DNA of 64,000 nucleotides from Tenacibaculum adriaticum. Its GTDB lineage: Bacteria > Bacteroidota > Bacteroidia > Flavobacteriales > Flavobacteriaceae. The first letter of the stretch is position 1; each line of letters starts with the position of its first letter. The DNA lies in NCBI RefSeq assembly GCF_008124875.1, contig NZ_VNIA01000005.1:32778-96777 (forward strand), written 5' to 3'. Made by a program: the position numbers and the translations under genes. A model generated the notes under the pieces. It saw only the letters and a list, made by a program, of their open reading frames with translations. It was not told where the DNA came from and searched no databases. Shown here in pieces: positions 35,290-44,257 of the stretch.

Positions 35290-36297
35290 ATGTATAGTTC
35301 AAAAATTACAGGTTTAGGATACTATGTTCCAGAAAACGTGGTAACTAATAATGACTTAAAGCAGTGGATGGATACTAGTGATGAATGGATTCAAGAAAGA
35401 ACTGGAATTAAAGAAAGAAGATGGATAGATCCAAAAACAGGAGATACAACTGCAGTTATGGGAGCAAAAGCTGCTAAAATTGCCATTGAACGTGCTGGTT
35501 TAACTAAAGATGATATAGATTTTATCATCTTCGCTACATTGAGCCCAGATATGTATTTTCCAGGAGGTGGAGTACAGGTTCAAGACTTATTAGGTATGCC
35601 AACTATTGGAGCATTAGATATTCGTAACCAATGTTCAGGATTTATTTATTCATTATCAGTAGCAGATCAGTTCATTAAAACTGGGATGTATAAAAATATT
35701 TTGGTAATTGGTTCTGAAAATCATTCTGGTGGTTTAGAGCGCTCTACACGTGGACGTGGTGTAACGGTTATTTTTGGTGATGGAGCAGGAGCTGCTGTAC
35801 TTTCTAGAAGTGAAGAAACAGGAAAAGGAATTTTATCTACACACTTACACTCCGAAGGAGTTCATGCTAAAGAGTTAGCTTTAATTGGCCCCTCTACTCA
35901 ACGTTGGGTGCCAGAAATAATGGAAGCCAATGACCCAGATGATACATCGTATTATCCTTATATGAATGGTCAGTTTGTGTTTAAACATGCTGTTGTTCGT
36001 TTTTCTGAAGCTATTAATGAAGGATTAGAAGCAAACGGATTAAAAAAGGAAGATATTGATATGTTAATTCCGCATCAAGCAAATTTACGTATTGCACAAT
36101 TTATCCAAAAGAAGTTTCAGTTACCAGATGATAAAGTGTATAACAATATAATGAAGTATGGTAATACTACTGCTGCTTCAGTAATTATTGCATTAACAGA
36201 AGCTTGGGAGTTAGGAAAGATAAACGAAGGAGATTTAGTTGTCTTAGCTGCTTTTGGTAGTGGGTTTACTTGGGGTTCTGTAGTAATTCGTTGGTAA
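35290..36297 (+). CDS. Beta-ketoacyl-ACP synthase III (FabH-like)
   Basis: A KAS III condenses an acyl-CoA primer with malonyl-ACP to start fatty acid synthesis. The 335 residues have the catalytic triad: Cys in IRNQCSGFIYSLS near 115, His in MLIPHQANLRIA near 260 and Asn in MKYGNTTAASV near 292. The N-terminus SKITGLGYYVPENVVTN and TGIKERRW are family signatures. The insert around residues 205-230 is slightly longer than in E. coli FabH. Its position just after ilvA is compatible with use of branched primers (isobutyryl-, isovaleryl- or 2-methylbutyryl-CoA), but primer choice cannot be read here. It may be one of several KAS III paralogues. Confidence 0.9.
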   Translation: MYSSKITGLGYYVPENVVTNNDLKQWMDTSDEWIQERTGIKERRWIDPKTGDTTAVMGAKAAKIAIERAGLTKDDIDFIIFATLSPDMYFPGGGVQVQDLLGMPTIGALDIRNQCSGFIYSLSVADQFIKTGMYKNILVIGSENHSGGLERSTRGRGVTVIFGDGAGAAVLSRSEETGKGILSTHLHSEGVHAKELALIGPSTQRWVPEIMEANDPDDTSYYPYMNGQFVFKHAVVRFSEAINEGLEANGLKKEDIDMLIPHQANLRIAQFIQKKFQLPDDKVYNNIMKYGNTTAASVIIALTEAWELGKINEGDLVVLAAFGSGFTWGSVVIRW

Positions 36298-36323
36298 AAA
36301 AGATTTTATTTTAAGATTAATAT

Positions 36324-36358
36324 AAAAAAATCCGAAGGAAATACCTTCGGATTTTTTA
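36324..36358. terminator. Bidirectional terminator between convergent genes
   Basis: Stem AATCCGAAGG / CCTTCGGATT around AAATA, with A run before and T run after. Confidence 0.9.
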
Positions 36359-36372
36359 TTTATAATCCCCAA

Positions 36373-38775
36373 TTAAATGAAGCCACCGCCTCCTTGTTTT
36401 TCATTACTATCTCTACGACGTCTTTGTTTTGCTTTATTTTTACCACTACCAAAACGATAGTTAAAACCGAAGTAAACTGTTTGACTTTCCCAGTTAAATT
36501 GACCATTTTGTACGTATGGATTGTTAGAGTCGAAAGCAAATTTCATTCCCTTAAAAATATCATTCACTCTAAAAGAAAGAGTTCCTTTACCATCTAACAC
36601 ATTATAAGTTGCTCCAGTATTAACCATCCACATGGTTTTGCGGTTAAATTGAATCCCGTCCTGTGGACCACGATACATTGCAAATAATTGAAAGCGTAAG
36701 TCTTCTGTTGCAGTAAAACTATTGCTAATTCTTGCATTAAAAGTATCTGCATTTACTTCTAAAGGTTCAGCATTTGGATCATTTAAATCAACTGTTCCAA
36801 ATTGTTTTTGAGTATATACTTCTGTACTTAGGTTTGCTCTCCACCATTTAGCTAACTTTAGATTAGCTGAAAATTCTAGCCCGTAGGCATCAGTATCTTC
36901 AAAATTAGTATGTGATAAAATTTGACGAACATCATTAGGGTCATTAGGATCTTTATACGTTACACGAGAAATAACATCATTAATGTTTCGGTAAAAAGAA
37001 CCTAGTGTAAATGAACCTCCTTTAATTTGATGTGTAAAATTAAATTCGATCGAATTTGTGAATTGAGGACGTAAATTTGGATTACCAATAGAGGTAATTA
37101 ACGGGGTACTCCATTCTCTAATAGGGTTTACTTGCCCAATCCCAGGTCTATCAACTCTTCTGCTATAACTCACTTGGAATTGATCTTTTTCAGTAGCATC
37201 ATAGGTAAAAAAAGCCGATGGATATACACTAAAAATTTCATCAGTTACTTTAGCAGAACCCTCTCCTTCTTGGTTAAAGAATCCTTCTATATCATATTGT
37301 TCTAAACGGGCTCCTAATTGCATGTTTAACTTGCCAAGTTTGTGATTGTAATTTACATAACCCGAATAAATATTTCTGTCATAAGAGAAATTTGAATTGG
37401 GATTTCCCGATTGATCTGTTACATTGTCGTTGTCAGTTTTATTCTGACGGAATTCTAAACCAATTTCCAGCTTACCATTTTCTGATACAGGATTGGTATA
37501 ATCTAAATTAACCTGAGTACTATTTTGATCATTTGTAATATCTGTAAGATAATTTAAACTACCATCTGTTGGACTTACACTATCTGTGTTAGAAGAATCT
37601 TCAACACCATTAGTTTCAGAGTAATTTGCTTCAAACTCTAAATTATGTCCTTTCTTTTCAAAATCAATTTTATAATTTAAGTTGTAAGCAGCCGTATGAT
37701 TGTCTTGTAATTGTATGTTATAAGCATTACTCGTAATAGCATTGTTTTCAGTAATTATGGTAGATCCACTACCACCTCCGTTGTACCAGTTTTGAGTGGT
37801 ATATAAAGACAACGTGTTTTTATCGTTTACATAAATATCTGCACCTACCTTTACCAGATGTGATCGGTTTTCGTTAATAAATTTAAAATCTTGTAAGATA
37901 TCAGCAGCAGGTCTATCTACAAAACCGTAGTTATAATTATCTCCACCATTGTAACCGTAGTTTACAAAGAAGTTTACATCACCAGTTTTGTAGTTCATAT
38001 TAGTAGAAGCATTGTAACGTACATAATGTCCTGCAGTAACTCCGGTATCTATTGAACCATTAAAGCCCATATTTGCGTTTTTATTTAATATAATATTGAT
38101 GATACCACTCATTCCTTCTGGGTTGTATTTTGCTGATGGATTGGTAATTAATTCAATACTTTTAATAGAAGAGGACGGAATTTGTTTTAACAATTGTGCT
38201 GCACTAATATTAGTTGGTTTGCCGTCTACAAGTACACGAACATTTTCGTTACCACGTAAACTAATTGCACCTGTTTGGCTATCTACACTTACCGATTGCA
38301 CATTGTTTAATAATTCAGATGCTGTAGTACCCGCAGAGGTTAAGTCTTTACCAACATTAATAACTTTTCTATCTACTTTTTGAACCACAGTAGAAGTTTC
38401 AGCACGAACTTCAACTTCATCTAGTGTAGTTAAGTCTTCTTCTAAAGCAATAGTGTCTAATTCTAAATTTCGATTTCCACTTGTAATGTTAATTTCTTTA
38501 GAAACTGTTTTGTATCCAATAAATTGAATTTCAACAATACTTTTTCCTTCTGGAATATCTTTGATTTTAAAAAGACCATTATCATCGGTAATTCCACCTG
38601 TAATTACCTTTTTAGCCATATCACGAACGATGATATTAACGTAAGGCAGTGGTTCATTTGTTGTTTTGTCTATAACTTTTCCAGAAATATTTCCTTTAGG
38701 CAAGTCAGTTTTTCTCATTTGTGCTATTGAGGTTGTAGATATTACAAGCACAAGTAGCAATAATAATTTTTTCAT
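36373..38775 (-). CDS. TonB-dependent outer-membrane receptor family protein
   Basis: The 800-residue protein has a signal peptide (about 1-18), then a carboxypeptidase-regulatory-like domain (about 27-115: GNISGKVIDKTTNEPLPYVN). A plug domain follows at about 130-230 (ISLRGNENVRVLVDGKPTN, IPSSSIKSIELITNPSAKYN), then a long beta-barrel (OMP_b-brl_3 type) to the end. The C-terminus is Arg-rich then Gly-rich (KQRRRRDSNEKQGGGGFI) instead of a typical terminal strand, which is seen in some members of this group. It stands alone, without a SusD partner, so glycan import is not implied; the substrate is unknown. Confidence 0.92.
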   Translation of the reverse strand: MKKLLLLLVLVISTTSIAQMRKTDLPKGNISGKVIDKTTNEPLPYVNIIVRDMAKKVITGGITDDNGLFKIKDIPEGKSIVEIQFIGYKTVSKEINITSGNRNLELDTIALEEDLTTLDEVEVRAETSTVVQKVDRKVINVGKDLTSAGTTASELLNNVQSVSVDSQTGAISLRGNENVRVLVDGKPTNISAAQLLKQIPSSSIKSIELITNPSAKYNPEGMSGIINIILNKNANMGFNGSIDTGVTAGHYVRYNASTNMNYKTGDVNFFVNYGYNGGDNYNYGFVDRPAADILQDFKFINENRSHLVKVGADIYVNDKNTLSLYTTQNWYNGGGSGSTIITENNAITSNAYNIQLQDNHTAAYNLNYKIDFEKKGHNLEFEANYSETNGVEDSSNTDSVSPTDGSLNYLTDITNDQNSTQVNLDYTNPVSENGKLEIGLEFRQNKTDNDNVTDQSGNPNSNFSYDRNIYSGYVNYNHKLGKLNMQLGARLEQYDIEGFFNQEGEGSAKVTDEIFSVYPSAFFTYDATEKDQFQVSYSRRVDRPGIGQVNPIREWSTPLITSIGNPNLRPQFTNSIEFNFTHQIKGGSFTLGSFYRNINDVISRVTYKDPNDPNDVRQILSHTNFEDTDAYGLEFSANLKLAKWWRANLSTEVYTQKQFGTVDLNDPNAEPLEVNADTFNARISNSFTATEDLRFQLFAMYRGPQDGIQFNRKTMWMVNTGATYNVLDGKGTLSFRVNDIFKGMKFAFDSNNPYVQNGQFNWESQTVYFGFNYRFGSGKNKAKQRRRRDSNEKQGGGGFI

Positions 38776-38867
38776 TTCGGTTGATTTGAGTAGTTTTAAT
38801 GTATAAGAGACGCATCAATATGTATCTTTGTTACTTAGTTTAATACATTTTAACGGAACCTTAACAA

Positions 38868-39230
38868 ATGAAAAACGTTACATTAGTGCTGGGTGCATCA
38901 CAAAACCCTGATCGTTATGCTAATAGAGCCATACACAGTTTAAGAAAAAATAATAAAGAAGTTGTTGCTGTGGGTTTACGAATAGGAACTGTAATGGATG
39001 TAGAAATTGTTACGGGTACTCCTGCTTTTAAAAATATAGATACAGTTACGTTATATTTGAATCCGCAGCGACAAAAAGAGTATTACGACTATATTATAAG
39101 TTTACAACCACGAAGAGTTATTTTTAATCCAGGAACCGAAAATATGGAACTGATGAAATTGCTAAGACAACAGCAAATAGAAACAGAAGTTGCATGTACG
39201 TTAGTTTTATTATCAACAAATCAATATTAG
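38868..39230 (+). CDS. CoA-binding domain protein (YccU-like)
   Basis: The 120-residue protein is one CoA-binding Rossmann domain. It starts VTLVLGASQNPDRYANRAI, has the internal EVVAVGLRIG and KNIDTVTLYLNPQRQKEYYD strands, and ends with NPGTENMELMKLLRQQ. Such small proteins are widespread and of undefined function. It carries a promoter box TATCTTTG at 38823-38830, diverges from the TonB receptor gene, and converges tail to tail with rnz, the two stop codons being adjacent with no terminator between them. Confidence 0.85.
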   Translation: MKNVTLVLGASQNPDRYANRAIHSLRKNNKEVVAVGLRIGTVMDVEIVTGTPAFKNIDTVTLYLNPQRQKEYYDYIISLQPRRVIFNPGTENMELMKLLRQQQIETEVACTLVLLSTNQY

Positions 39231-40169
39231 TTAGTATGTCGATTCTAGAGTGAGTGAAGCATCATATGTTTGACCTGCTTCGGCAAGTTCTACGTTTTCA
39301 AAAACGGTTTCTGCTTCTTTTTTAAATGCTGAAAGATCTGGATATCTGCTAGAGTAGTGTCCAATAATTAATTTTTCAACATTGGCATCTCTTGCAATTA
39401 TAGCAGCTTGTTCTGCTGTAGCATGTTTTGTTCGTTCACATAAATCTTCACGATCTTTTAAAAAGGTAGCTTCGTGATATAGAACGGTTACATTTTTAAT
39501 AATAGGAACAATATCTGGTTTAAATAACGTGTCGCTACAAAAGGCAAAACTTTTGGTTTTTGGTGGATCTATAGTTAACTCTGAATTCGGAACGATTTCA
39601 CCTGTAGATAAAACAAAATCTTTTCCTGCTTTTATATTGTGATAATCGCAAGTTTCTATTTCGCTATATTGTTTAATATTATCTATATGTAAATTTCTTG
39701 GTTTTGGTTTTTCAGCAAATAAAAAACCGTTGGTATATATTCTATGATCTAACGGAATAGTATGTACAGTAACTTTATCATCTTCAAAAATTAATTCACT
39801 TTCTTTAGATGTTAACTCATGAAAAACTAAATTGTATTTTGTGTACGATTTAGTTAATTTTAACTGAATTAAGGTAAGTTCCTTAATGCCTTCAGGACCG
39901 TAAATGTGTAAGTCCTTCTCTCTGTTTAAAATTCCATAAGTAGAAATTAACCCGATTAAACCAAAAAAGTGATCACCGTGTAAATGAGAAATAAAAATAT
40001 GGTCTATTTTAGAAAAGCCCACCTTATATTTTCGCATTTGGCGTTGCGTACCTTCACCACAATCAATTAAAAAATGACGATTATTAATTTCTAGATATTG
40101 AGAGGTAGGATATGCATTCACTCTTGGAGTCGCAGAATGGCAACCTAAAATAGTAAGTTGTAAACTCAT
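39231..40169 (-). CDS. rnz: Ribonuclease Z
   Basis: RNase Z trims the 3' trailer of tRNA precursors. This 312-residue metallo-beta-lactamase-fold enzyme has the zinc motif ISHLHGDHFFGL near residue 60, the first histidine-related strand LTILGCHSATPRVNAYPTSQ, YHEATF near 215 and the HATAEQAA and IIGHYSSRY blocks that complete the metal site. Its start overlaps the stop of the upstream tiny type IX substrate gene by four bases, an unexpected coupling of a housekeeping RNase with a secreted protein. Confidence 0.96.
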   Translation of the reverse strand: MSLQLTILGCHSATPRVNAYPTSQYLEINNRHFLIDCGEGTQRQMRKYKVGFSKIDHIFISHLHGDHFFGLIGLISTYGILNREKDLHIYGPEGIKELTLIQLKLTKSYTKYNLVFHELTSKESELIFEDDKVTVHTIPLDHRIYTNGFLFAEKPKPRNLHIDNIKQYSEIETCDYHNIKAGKDFVLSTGEIVPNSELTIDPPKTKSFAFCSDTLFKPDIVPIIKNVTVLYHEATFLKDREDLCERTKHATAEQAAIIARDANVEKLIIGHYSSRYPDLSAFKKEAETVFENVELAEAGQTYDASLTLESTY

Positions 40170-40486
40170 CGAATAACGAAACGCTTAGAAATAAATTCTT
40201 TGTTACTTTGAATAGCGTAAATATACATGCCAGAACTTAAGTCATTACGTCTAAAAGGAAAAGTGTTTCTTCCTTCAACAGCTTCAATTTCTTTAGAAAA
40301 AACAGTTTTTCCTAATACATTTTTAACGCTAATTAAAACAGTTTGGTTGTTTGTTGAGTTGAATGAAATAGTAGTTGAGTTTGAAAATGGATTTGGAGAT
40401 GCAACCAACTTTTCTATCGATTTTTCTTGTGAAAAACTAATAGAAGAAAGTAATAAAAAAGAAATAAAAAGTAATTTTTTAATCAT
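40166..40486 (-). CDS. Tiny secreted protein made only of a signal peptide and a type IX sorting domain
   Basis: The 106 residues consist of a signal peptide (about 1-20, SSISFSQ), a short KSIEKLVA linker and one type A C-terminal sorting domain (about 28-106: SPNPFSNSTTISF, VKNVLGKTVFSKEI, DLSSGMYIYAIQSN, ISKRFVIR). No passenger domain is present. Such domains normally carry a larger cargo across the outer membrane. Here the product may be a decoy, a surface-anchored peptide or a relic of a larger gene. It overlaps rnz by four bases. Confidence 0.85.
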   Translation of the reverse strand: MIKKLLFISFLLLSSISFSQEKSIEKLVASPNPFSNSTTISFNSTNNQTVLISVKNVLGKTVFSKEIEAVEGRNTFPFRRNDLSSGMYIYAIQSNKEFISKRFVIR

Positions 40487-40518
40487 TTATATTGTTTTAT
40501 TTAGTTGCAACCAAGGTT

Positions 40519-40851
40519 TTAAAAACCTAAATCTCGCTGAATATTTTCCATTTCTAATATGTCTTCTGCTTCTTGTAACGTAGGAACTATGTTAAAAGTC
40601 TCCGGAAAATTGTCTACATCTACTCGTGGACACACTAAAACAAAAGTTGTGCCATTTTGTTGATGTAACTCTGCGTAATCCAAAAATACAAAAATATCTT
40701 TCTCCACAATGTTAAGATTTGCAGAAATTGAAACAATTACATGTTTTTCTTTTATTTCTGAGTGTTTTTCTTTGAAATTAGCAGCAAAATCTTCAAACGA
40801 ATTTTCATCTGAAGAAATGAATATATATTCAGAGTTTTGTTCAATTTTCAT
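40519..40851 (-). CDS. Small cytoplasmic protein resembling a STAS domain
   Basis: The 110-residue product lacks a signal peptide or membrane segment. The pattern of strands and helices, with HVIVSISANLNI, then FLDYAELHQQNGTTFVLVCP and the ending FNIVPTLQEAEDILEMENIQ, resembles a STAS/anti-anti-sigma fold, where a helix of the type PTxxEAxxxL is common. The serine phosphorylated in SpoIIAA-type proteins is not obvious. It lies three bases after pyrB's neighbourhood begins, between pyrB and the type IX gene, and such small genes near rnz in flavobacteria are of unknown function. Confidence 0.55.
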   Translation of the reverse strand: MKIEQNSEYIFISSDENSFEDFAANFKEKHSEIKEKHVIVSISANLNIVEKDIFVFLDYAELHQQNGTTFVLVCPRVDVDNFPETFNIVPTLQEAEDILEMENIQRDLGF

Positions 40852-40853
40852 AT

Positions 40854-41786
40854 TTATCTTTTTATCTGTTGGGCTAACAAATATATAACTGCCATACGAA
40901 CGGCAACACCGTTTTCTACTTGATTTAAAATGATAGATTGATCACTGTCGGCAACATCACTTGTTAATTCTACACCACGGTTAATTGGCCCTGGGTGCAT
41001 AATTACAATATCCTTGCCAAGGTTATCTAAAACCTGTTTGTTTATTCCGAAAAGTTGTGTGTATTCACGAGTAGAAGGAAAGTACTTAATGTCCATTCGT
41101 TCATGCTGAACACGTAAAACATTAGCAACATCACACCATTCTAAGGCTTTTTTTAAGTTGGTTTCCACTTCGACTCCTAAACTTGAAATATACCTAGGAA
41201 TTAAGGTTGTTGGTCCGCAAACTTTTACTTGGGCACCTTGTAATTGTAAAGCGAAAATATTTGATAAAGCTACACGAGAGTGTAAGACATCTCCTACAAT
41301 CACAATTTTCTTCCCTTTCAAATCAGAATTTAAAGCTTCTCGCATAGAAAAGCTATCCAATAATGCTTGGGTAGGATGCTCATGAGTTCCGTCTCCAGCG
41401 TTTATTATTCTAGCATCTACATGTTTTGACAGAAAGACACCAGCACCTACGTTCGAATGACGCATTACCACAATATCAACTTTCATTGATAAAATGTTAT
41501 TAACAGTATCAATAAGTGTTTCTCCTTTTTTTACTGAAGATTGACTTGCAGAAAAGTTAATTACATCTGCCGATAAACGTTTTTCAGCCAATTCGAAAGA
41601 GAGTTTGGTACGTGTACTGTTTTCAAAGAATAAGTTGGCAATGGTAATATCTCGAAGTGAAGGAACTTTTTTAATCGGTCTGTTTATCACTTCCTTAAAA
41701 TGGGTAGCAGTTTCAAAAATAAGATCTAAATCATTTTTGTTGAGGTATTTAATGCCTAATAAATGGTCTACACTTAACTGCTTCAT
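40854..41786 (-). CDS. pyrB: Aspartate carbamoyltransferase catalytic subunit
   Basis: PyrB makes carbamoyl aspartate in pyrimidine synthesis. The start at 41786 (MKQLSVDHLLGIKYL) gives 310 residues, the usual size, and lies five bases after the pyrR stop; a TTG at 41795 is rejected. Signatures are FFENSTRTKLSFELAEKRL (carbamoyl-phosphate site), GDGTHEHPTQALLDSFSM and IVIVGDVLHSRVALSN, then MHPGPINRGVEL. The pyrR-pyrB pair suggests pyrimidine-dependent control. Confidence 0.97.
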   Translation of the reverse strand: MKQLSVDHLLGIKYLNKNDLDLIFETATHFKEVINRPIKKVPSLRDITIANLFFENSTRTKLSFELAEKRLSADVINFSASQSSVKKGETLIDTVNNILSMKVDIVVMRHSNVGAGVFLSKHVDARIINAGDGTHEHPTQALLDSFSMREALNSDLKGKKIVIVGDVLHSRVALSNIFALQLQGAQVKVCGPTTLIPRYISSLGVEVETNLKKALEWCDVANVLRVQHERMDIKYFPSTREYTQLFGINKQVLDNLGKDIVIMHPGPINRGVELTSDVADSDQSIILNQVENGVAVRMAVIYLLAQQIKR

Positions 41787-41791
41787 TGTGA

Positions 41792-42343
41792 TCAATCTTT
41801 AGATTGTTTTTGTTCTAAGTAAATTGCGTCTTTTTTATGAGTCTCTTTCCAGTTAACAACTACTTTTTCTTCGTTAATAGCATCCACTTGTCGTCCACGA
41901 TAATTAGGCTGAATAGGTAAATGTCTACTAAAACGTCTATCTATTAATACCAAAAGTTCTACGTTTGTAGGTCTGCCAAAAGCTTGTAATGCTGTTAATG
42001 CAGAACGAACACTTCTTCCAGAATATAAAACATCATCAATAATCACCACATTTTTGTTTTCAATTAAGAAATCAATTTTAGTAGGAGTTGCTTCAAGAGG
42101 TTCTCCTTTTCTGCGAAAATCATCACGGTAAAAAGTAATGTCTAACAATCCTAATTTTAAATCTTTAATATTGTACTCTTCCTGTAATAATTTAGTTAAA
42201 CGTTGAGCTAAATAGGTGCCTCGGGGTTGTAAACCAATTAAAACGGTATTAGAAAAGTCGTTGTGGTTTTCGATTAACTGACATGCTAATCGATGCAGAA
42301 TTATTTCAATTTCTTTAGAAGTAAGTAGTGTTTTTCTGCTCAT
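41792..42343 (-). CDS. pyrR: PyrR, uracil phosphoribosyltransferase / pyr regulator
   Basis: PyrR is a phosphoribosyltransferase-fold protein that in Gram-positive bacteria binds pyr mRNA to promote attenuation and also has UPRTase activity. The 183 residues contain the PRPP motif VVIIDDVLYSGRSVRSALTA near residue 103, GLQPRGTYLAQRL near 38 and LLVLIDRRFSRHLPIQP. It is directly upstream of pyrB. The 5' leader between promoter and ATG is short (about 35 bases), with a small stem CTATCAA / TTGATAG but no obvious terminator, so classical PyrR attenuation is not apparent at this site. Confidence 0.95.
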   Translation of the reverse strand: MSRKTLLTSKEIEIILHRLACQLIENHNDFSNTVLIGLQPRGTYLAQRLTKLLQEEYNIKDLKLGLLDITFYRDDFRRKGEPLEATPTKIDFLIENKNVVIIDDVLYSGRSVRSALTALQAFGRPTNVELLVLIDRRFSRHLPIQPNYRGRQVDAINEEKVVVNWKETHKKDAIYLEQKQSKD

Positions 42344-42379
42344 TTGTCGCTATCAAATTAGCTTGATAGTTTCAAAGTT

Positions 42380-42410
42380 CAAAAATAGGATAAAAAAAGC
42401 GCCTTACAAA
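42380..42410 (-). promoter_or_regulatory. Promoter of pyrR-pyrB
   Basis: Read leftward, TTTG (42410-42407), 19 bases, then TATTTTTG (42387-42380), a full TTTG-N19-TAnnTTTG match. The -7 box is 36 bases before the pyrR ATG. Confidence 0.7.
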
Positions 42411-42448
42411 ATTAAAGTTCCATAAACCTAAAAACATGAAATAATCCC

Positions 42449-42456
42449 TATATTTG
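42449..42456 (+). promoter_or_regulatory. Bacteroidota -7 promoter box for the SulP gene
   Basis: TATATTTG matches TAnnTTTG and lies 22 bases before the ATG at 42479. The -33 element is unclear. Confidence 0.55.
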
Positions 42457-42478
42457 CCCACTTTTTAAAAGACTAATT

Positions 42479-44140
42479 ATGACAGATTTGAAGAAGATAT
42501 TAGGAGGAAATATAAAAAATGATGTGCTGGCTGGTATGACGGTCTCATTAGCAATGATACCAGAGGTAGTAGCGTTCGCTTTTGTAGCACAAATAGATCC
42601 CTTAGTGGCGTTGTCTGGAGCTTTTATAATTGGTTTAATTACAGCAATTTTTGGAGGTAGACCAGGATTAATTTCAGGAGCTGCTGGTGCAGTTGCTGTT
42701 ATTTTTGTGCATATGATTGCAGAAGGCCATGCTAAAGGAATGTTGTTTGATGCACCGATAGATAATATGGGCTATTATTATTTGTTAGCAGCGGTTGTTT
42801 TAATGGGATTGATTCAAGTTTTAGCGGGTGTTTTTAAATTGGGACGCTTTGTAAGATTAATACCTCACTCAGTAATGATGGGGTTTGTAAACGGTCTTGC
42901 TATTGTAATTTTTATAGCGCAGGTTAAAATGTTCACGCATAAAAAATTAGAAACAACAGCGGAAGGGCTTAAAAAATATACCAATATTCCGATGGAAGGT
43001 ACAGAGCTATTAACGATGTTAGGGCTTGTATTCTTAACTATGGCAATTATTTGGGGCTTACCTAAGCTTACTAAAAAAATACCAGCAGCATTAACAGCAA
43101 TATTGGTTACAAGTTTAATTGTAATTTTTGGAGGTATAGAAACCAGTACAGTAGGTTCTTACATTAGAGAAGGAGGAGGAGCTGGTTTATCTGGTAAATT
43201 CCCTACACCTAATTTAGAATTATGGCAAAACTTACCATTTAATGCAGATACCTTATTTTTCATTCTTCCGTTTGCTTTTTTAGCGGCTTCTGTTGGATTA
43301 ATTGAATCTTTAATGACTATGAACTTAGTAGATGAATTAACAGAAACTAGAGGTAACGGAAATAGAGAATGTGTAGCACAAGGAGCTGGTAATATTATAA
43401 GCGGTTTGTTTGGAGGAACAGGAGGTTGTGGTATGATTGGTCAAACAGTGGTAAATATCAATGCAGGAGGTAGAGGACGTTTATCTGGAGTGATGATGGC
43501 AGTTACCCTTTTAGTTTTTATTCTATTTGCAGATAAATATATAGAACAAGTACCAATTGCAGCTTTAGTAGGTGTAATGTTTATGATGGTGATTGATACT
43601 TTTGCTTGGTCTAGTTTTAGAATCATGAAAAAAATACCAAAATCTGATGCTTTTGTATTGGTTATAGTTTCGGCGGTAACTGTATTCTTTGATTTAGCAA
43701 TTGCGGTTTTTGTTGGAGTTATTATTTCAGCATTGGCTTTTGCTTGGGAAAGTGCAAAACGTATCCGTGCACGTAAACGTATGAAAGCTGACGGAACTAA
43801 AGTATATGAAATTTGGGGCCCTTTATTCTTCGGAAGTATTGCTGCATTTAATGAAAAGTTTGATGTAAAAAACGATCCTGAAAACGTAGAGATTGACTTT
43901 GTTGAAAGTCGTATTTCTGATCATTCAGCTTTAGAAGCTTTGTTTGTTTTGGTTGAAAAATACCAAGCAGCAGGAAAAACAATCAAATTAAAACACTTAA
44001 GTGAAGACTGTAAAATATTAATGTATAAAGCGAGTGAAAAGTTTCATGATATAATTATAGAAGATGTAGATGATCCTCGTTATCATTTAGCAGAAAATCC
44101 GGAAGCTTTTCCGAAGCCTTTAGGAGAATATAAGTTTTAG
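42479..44140 (+). CDS. SulP-family inorganic anion transporter
   Basis: The 553-residue inner-membrane protein has the SulP/SLC26 core (about residues 10-430, many hydrophobic helices). GMTVSLAMIPEVVAFAFVAQIDPL lies in the first helices and GAAGAVAVIFVHM and PHSVMMGFVNGLAI further in. A cytoplasmic STAS domain follows (about 440-553, VYEIWGPLFFGSIAAFNEKF ... SRISDHSALEAL). SulP members move sulfate, bicarbonate or other anions; the substrate cannot be read. It is a single-gene unit ended by a strong terminator. The family's sodium-bicarbonate (BicA-like) branch is an alternative. Confidence 0.93.
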   Translation: MTDLKKILGGNIKNDVLAGMTVSLAMIPEVVAFAFVAQIDPLVALSGAFIIGLITAIFGGRPGLISGAAGAVAVIFVHMIAEGHAKGMLFDAPIDNMGYYYLLAAVVLMGLIQVLAGVFKLGRFVRLIPHSVMMGFVNGLAIVIFIAQVKMFTHKKLETTAEGLKKYTNIPMEGTELLTMLGLVFLTMAIIWGLPKLTKKIPAALTAILVTSLIVIFGGIETSTVGSYIREGGGAGLSGKFPTPNLELWQNLPFNADTLFFILPFAFLAASVGLIESLMTMNLVDELTETRGNGNRECVAQGAGNIISGLFGGTGGCGMIGQTVVNINAGGRGRLSGVMMAVTLLVFILFADKYIEQVPIAALVGVMFMMVIDTFAWSSFRIMKKIPKSDAFVLVIVSAVTVFFDLAIAVFVGVIISALAFAWESAKRIRARKRMKADGTKVYEIWGPLFFGSIAAFNEKFDVKNDPENVEIDFVESRISDHSALEALFVLVEKYQAAGKTIKLKHLSEDCKILMYKASEKFHDIIIEDVDDPRYHLAENPEAFPKPLGEYKF

Positions 44141-44141
44141 T

Positions 44142-44169
44142 AAAAACGCCCGCAATTGCGGGTGTTTTT
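44142..44169 (+). terminator. Intrinsic terminator after the SulP gene
   Basis: Stem AAAAACGCCCGCA / TGCGGGTGTTTTT with a short AT centre and a T run, starting two bases after the stop codon. Confidence 0.9.
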
Positions 44170-44257
44170 ATTAGAATCTATTGCTATCTTTTTGTGTATT
44201 GTTTATTGAGTGTTTTAGTTATTAAACTAGTTAATGAAAACTATCTTTTATTTGTTG

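Noticed and set aside
40227..40583. Rightward open frame of 118 codons opposite the tiny type IX gene
   Set aside because: It is antisense to a well-supported sorting-domain protein and shows no domain or signal of its own.
42344..42378. PyrR-binding attenuator before pyrR
   Set aside because: The leader has only a 7-bp stem and no terminator or recognisable PyrR-binding loop.
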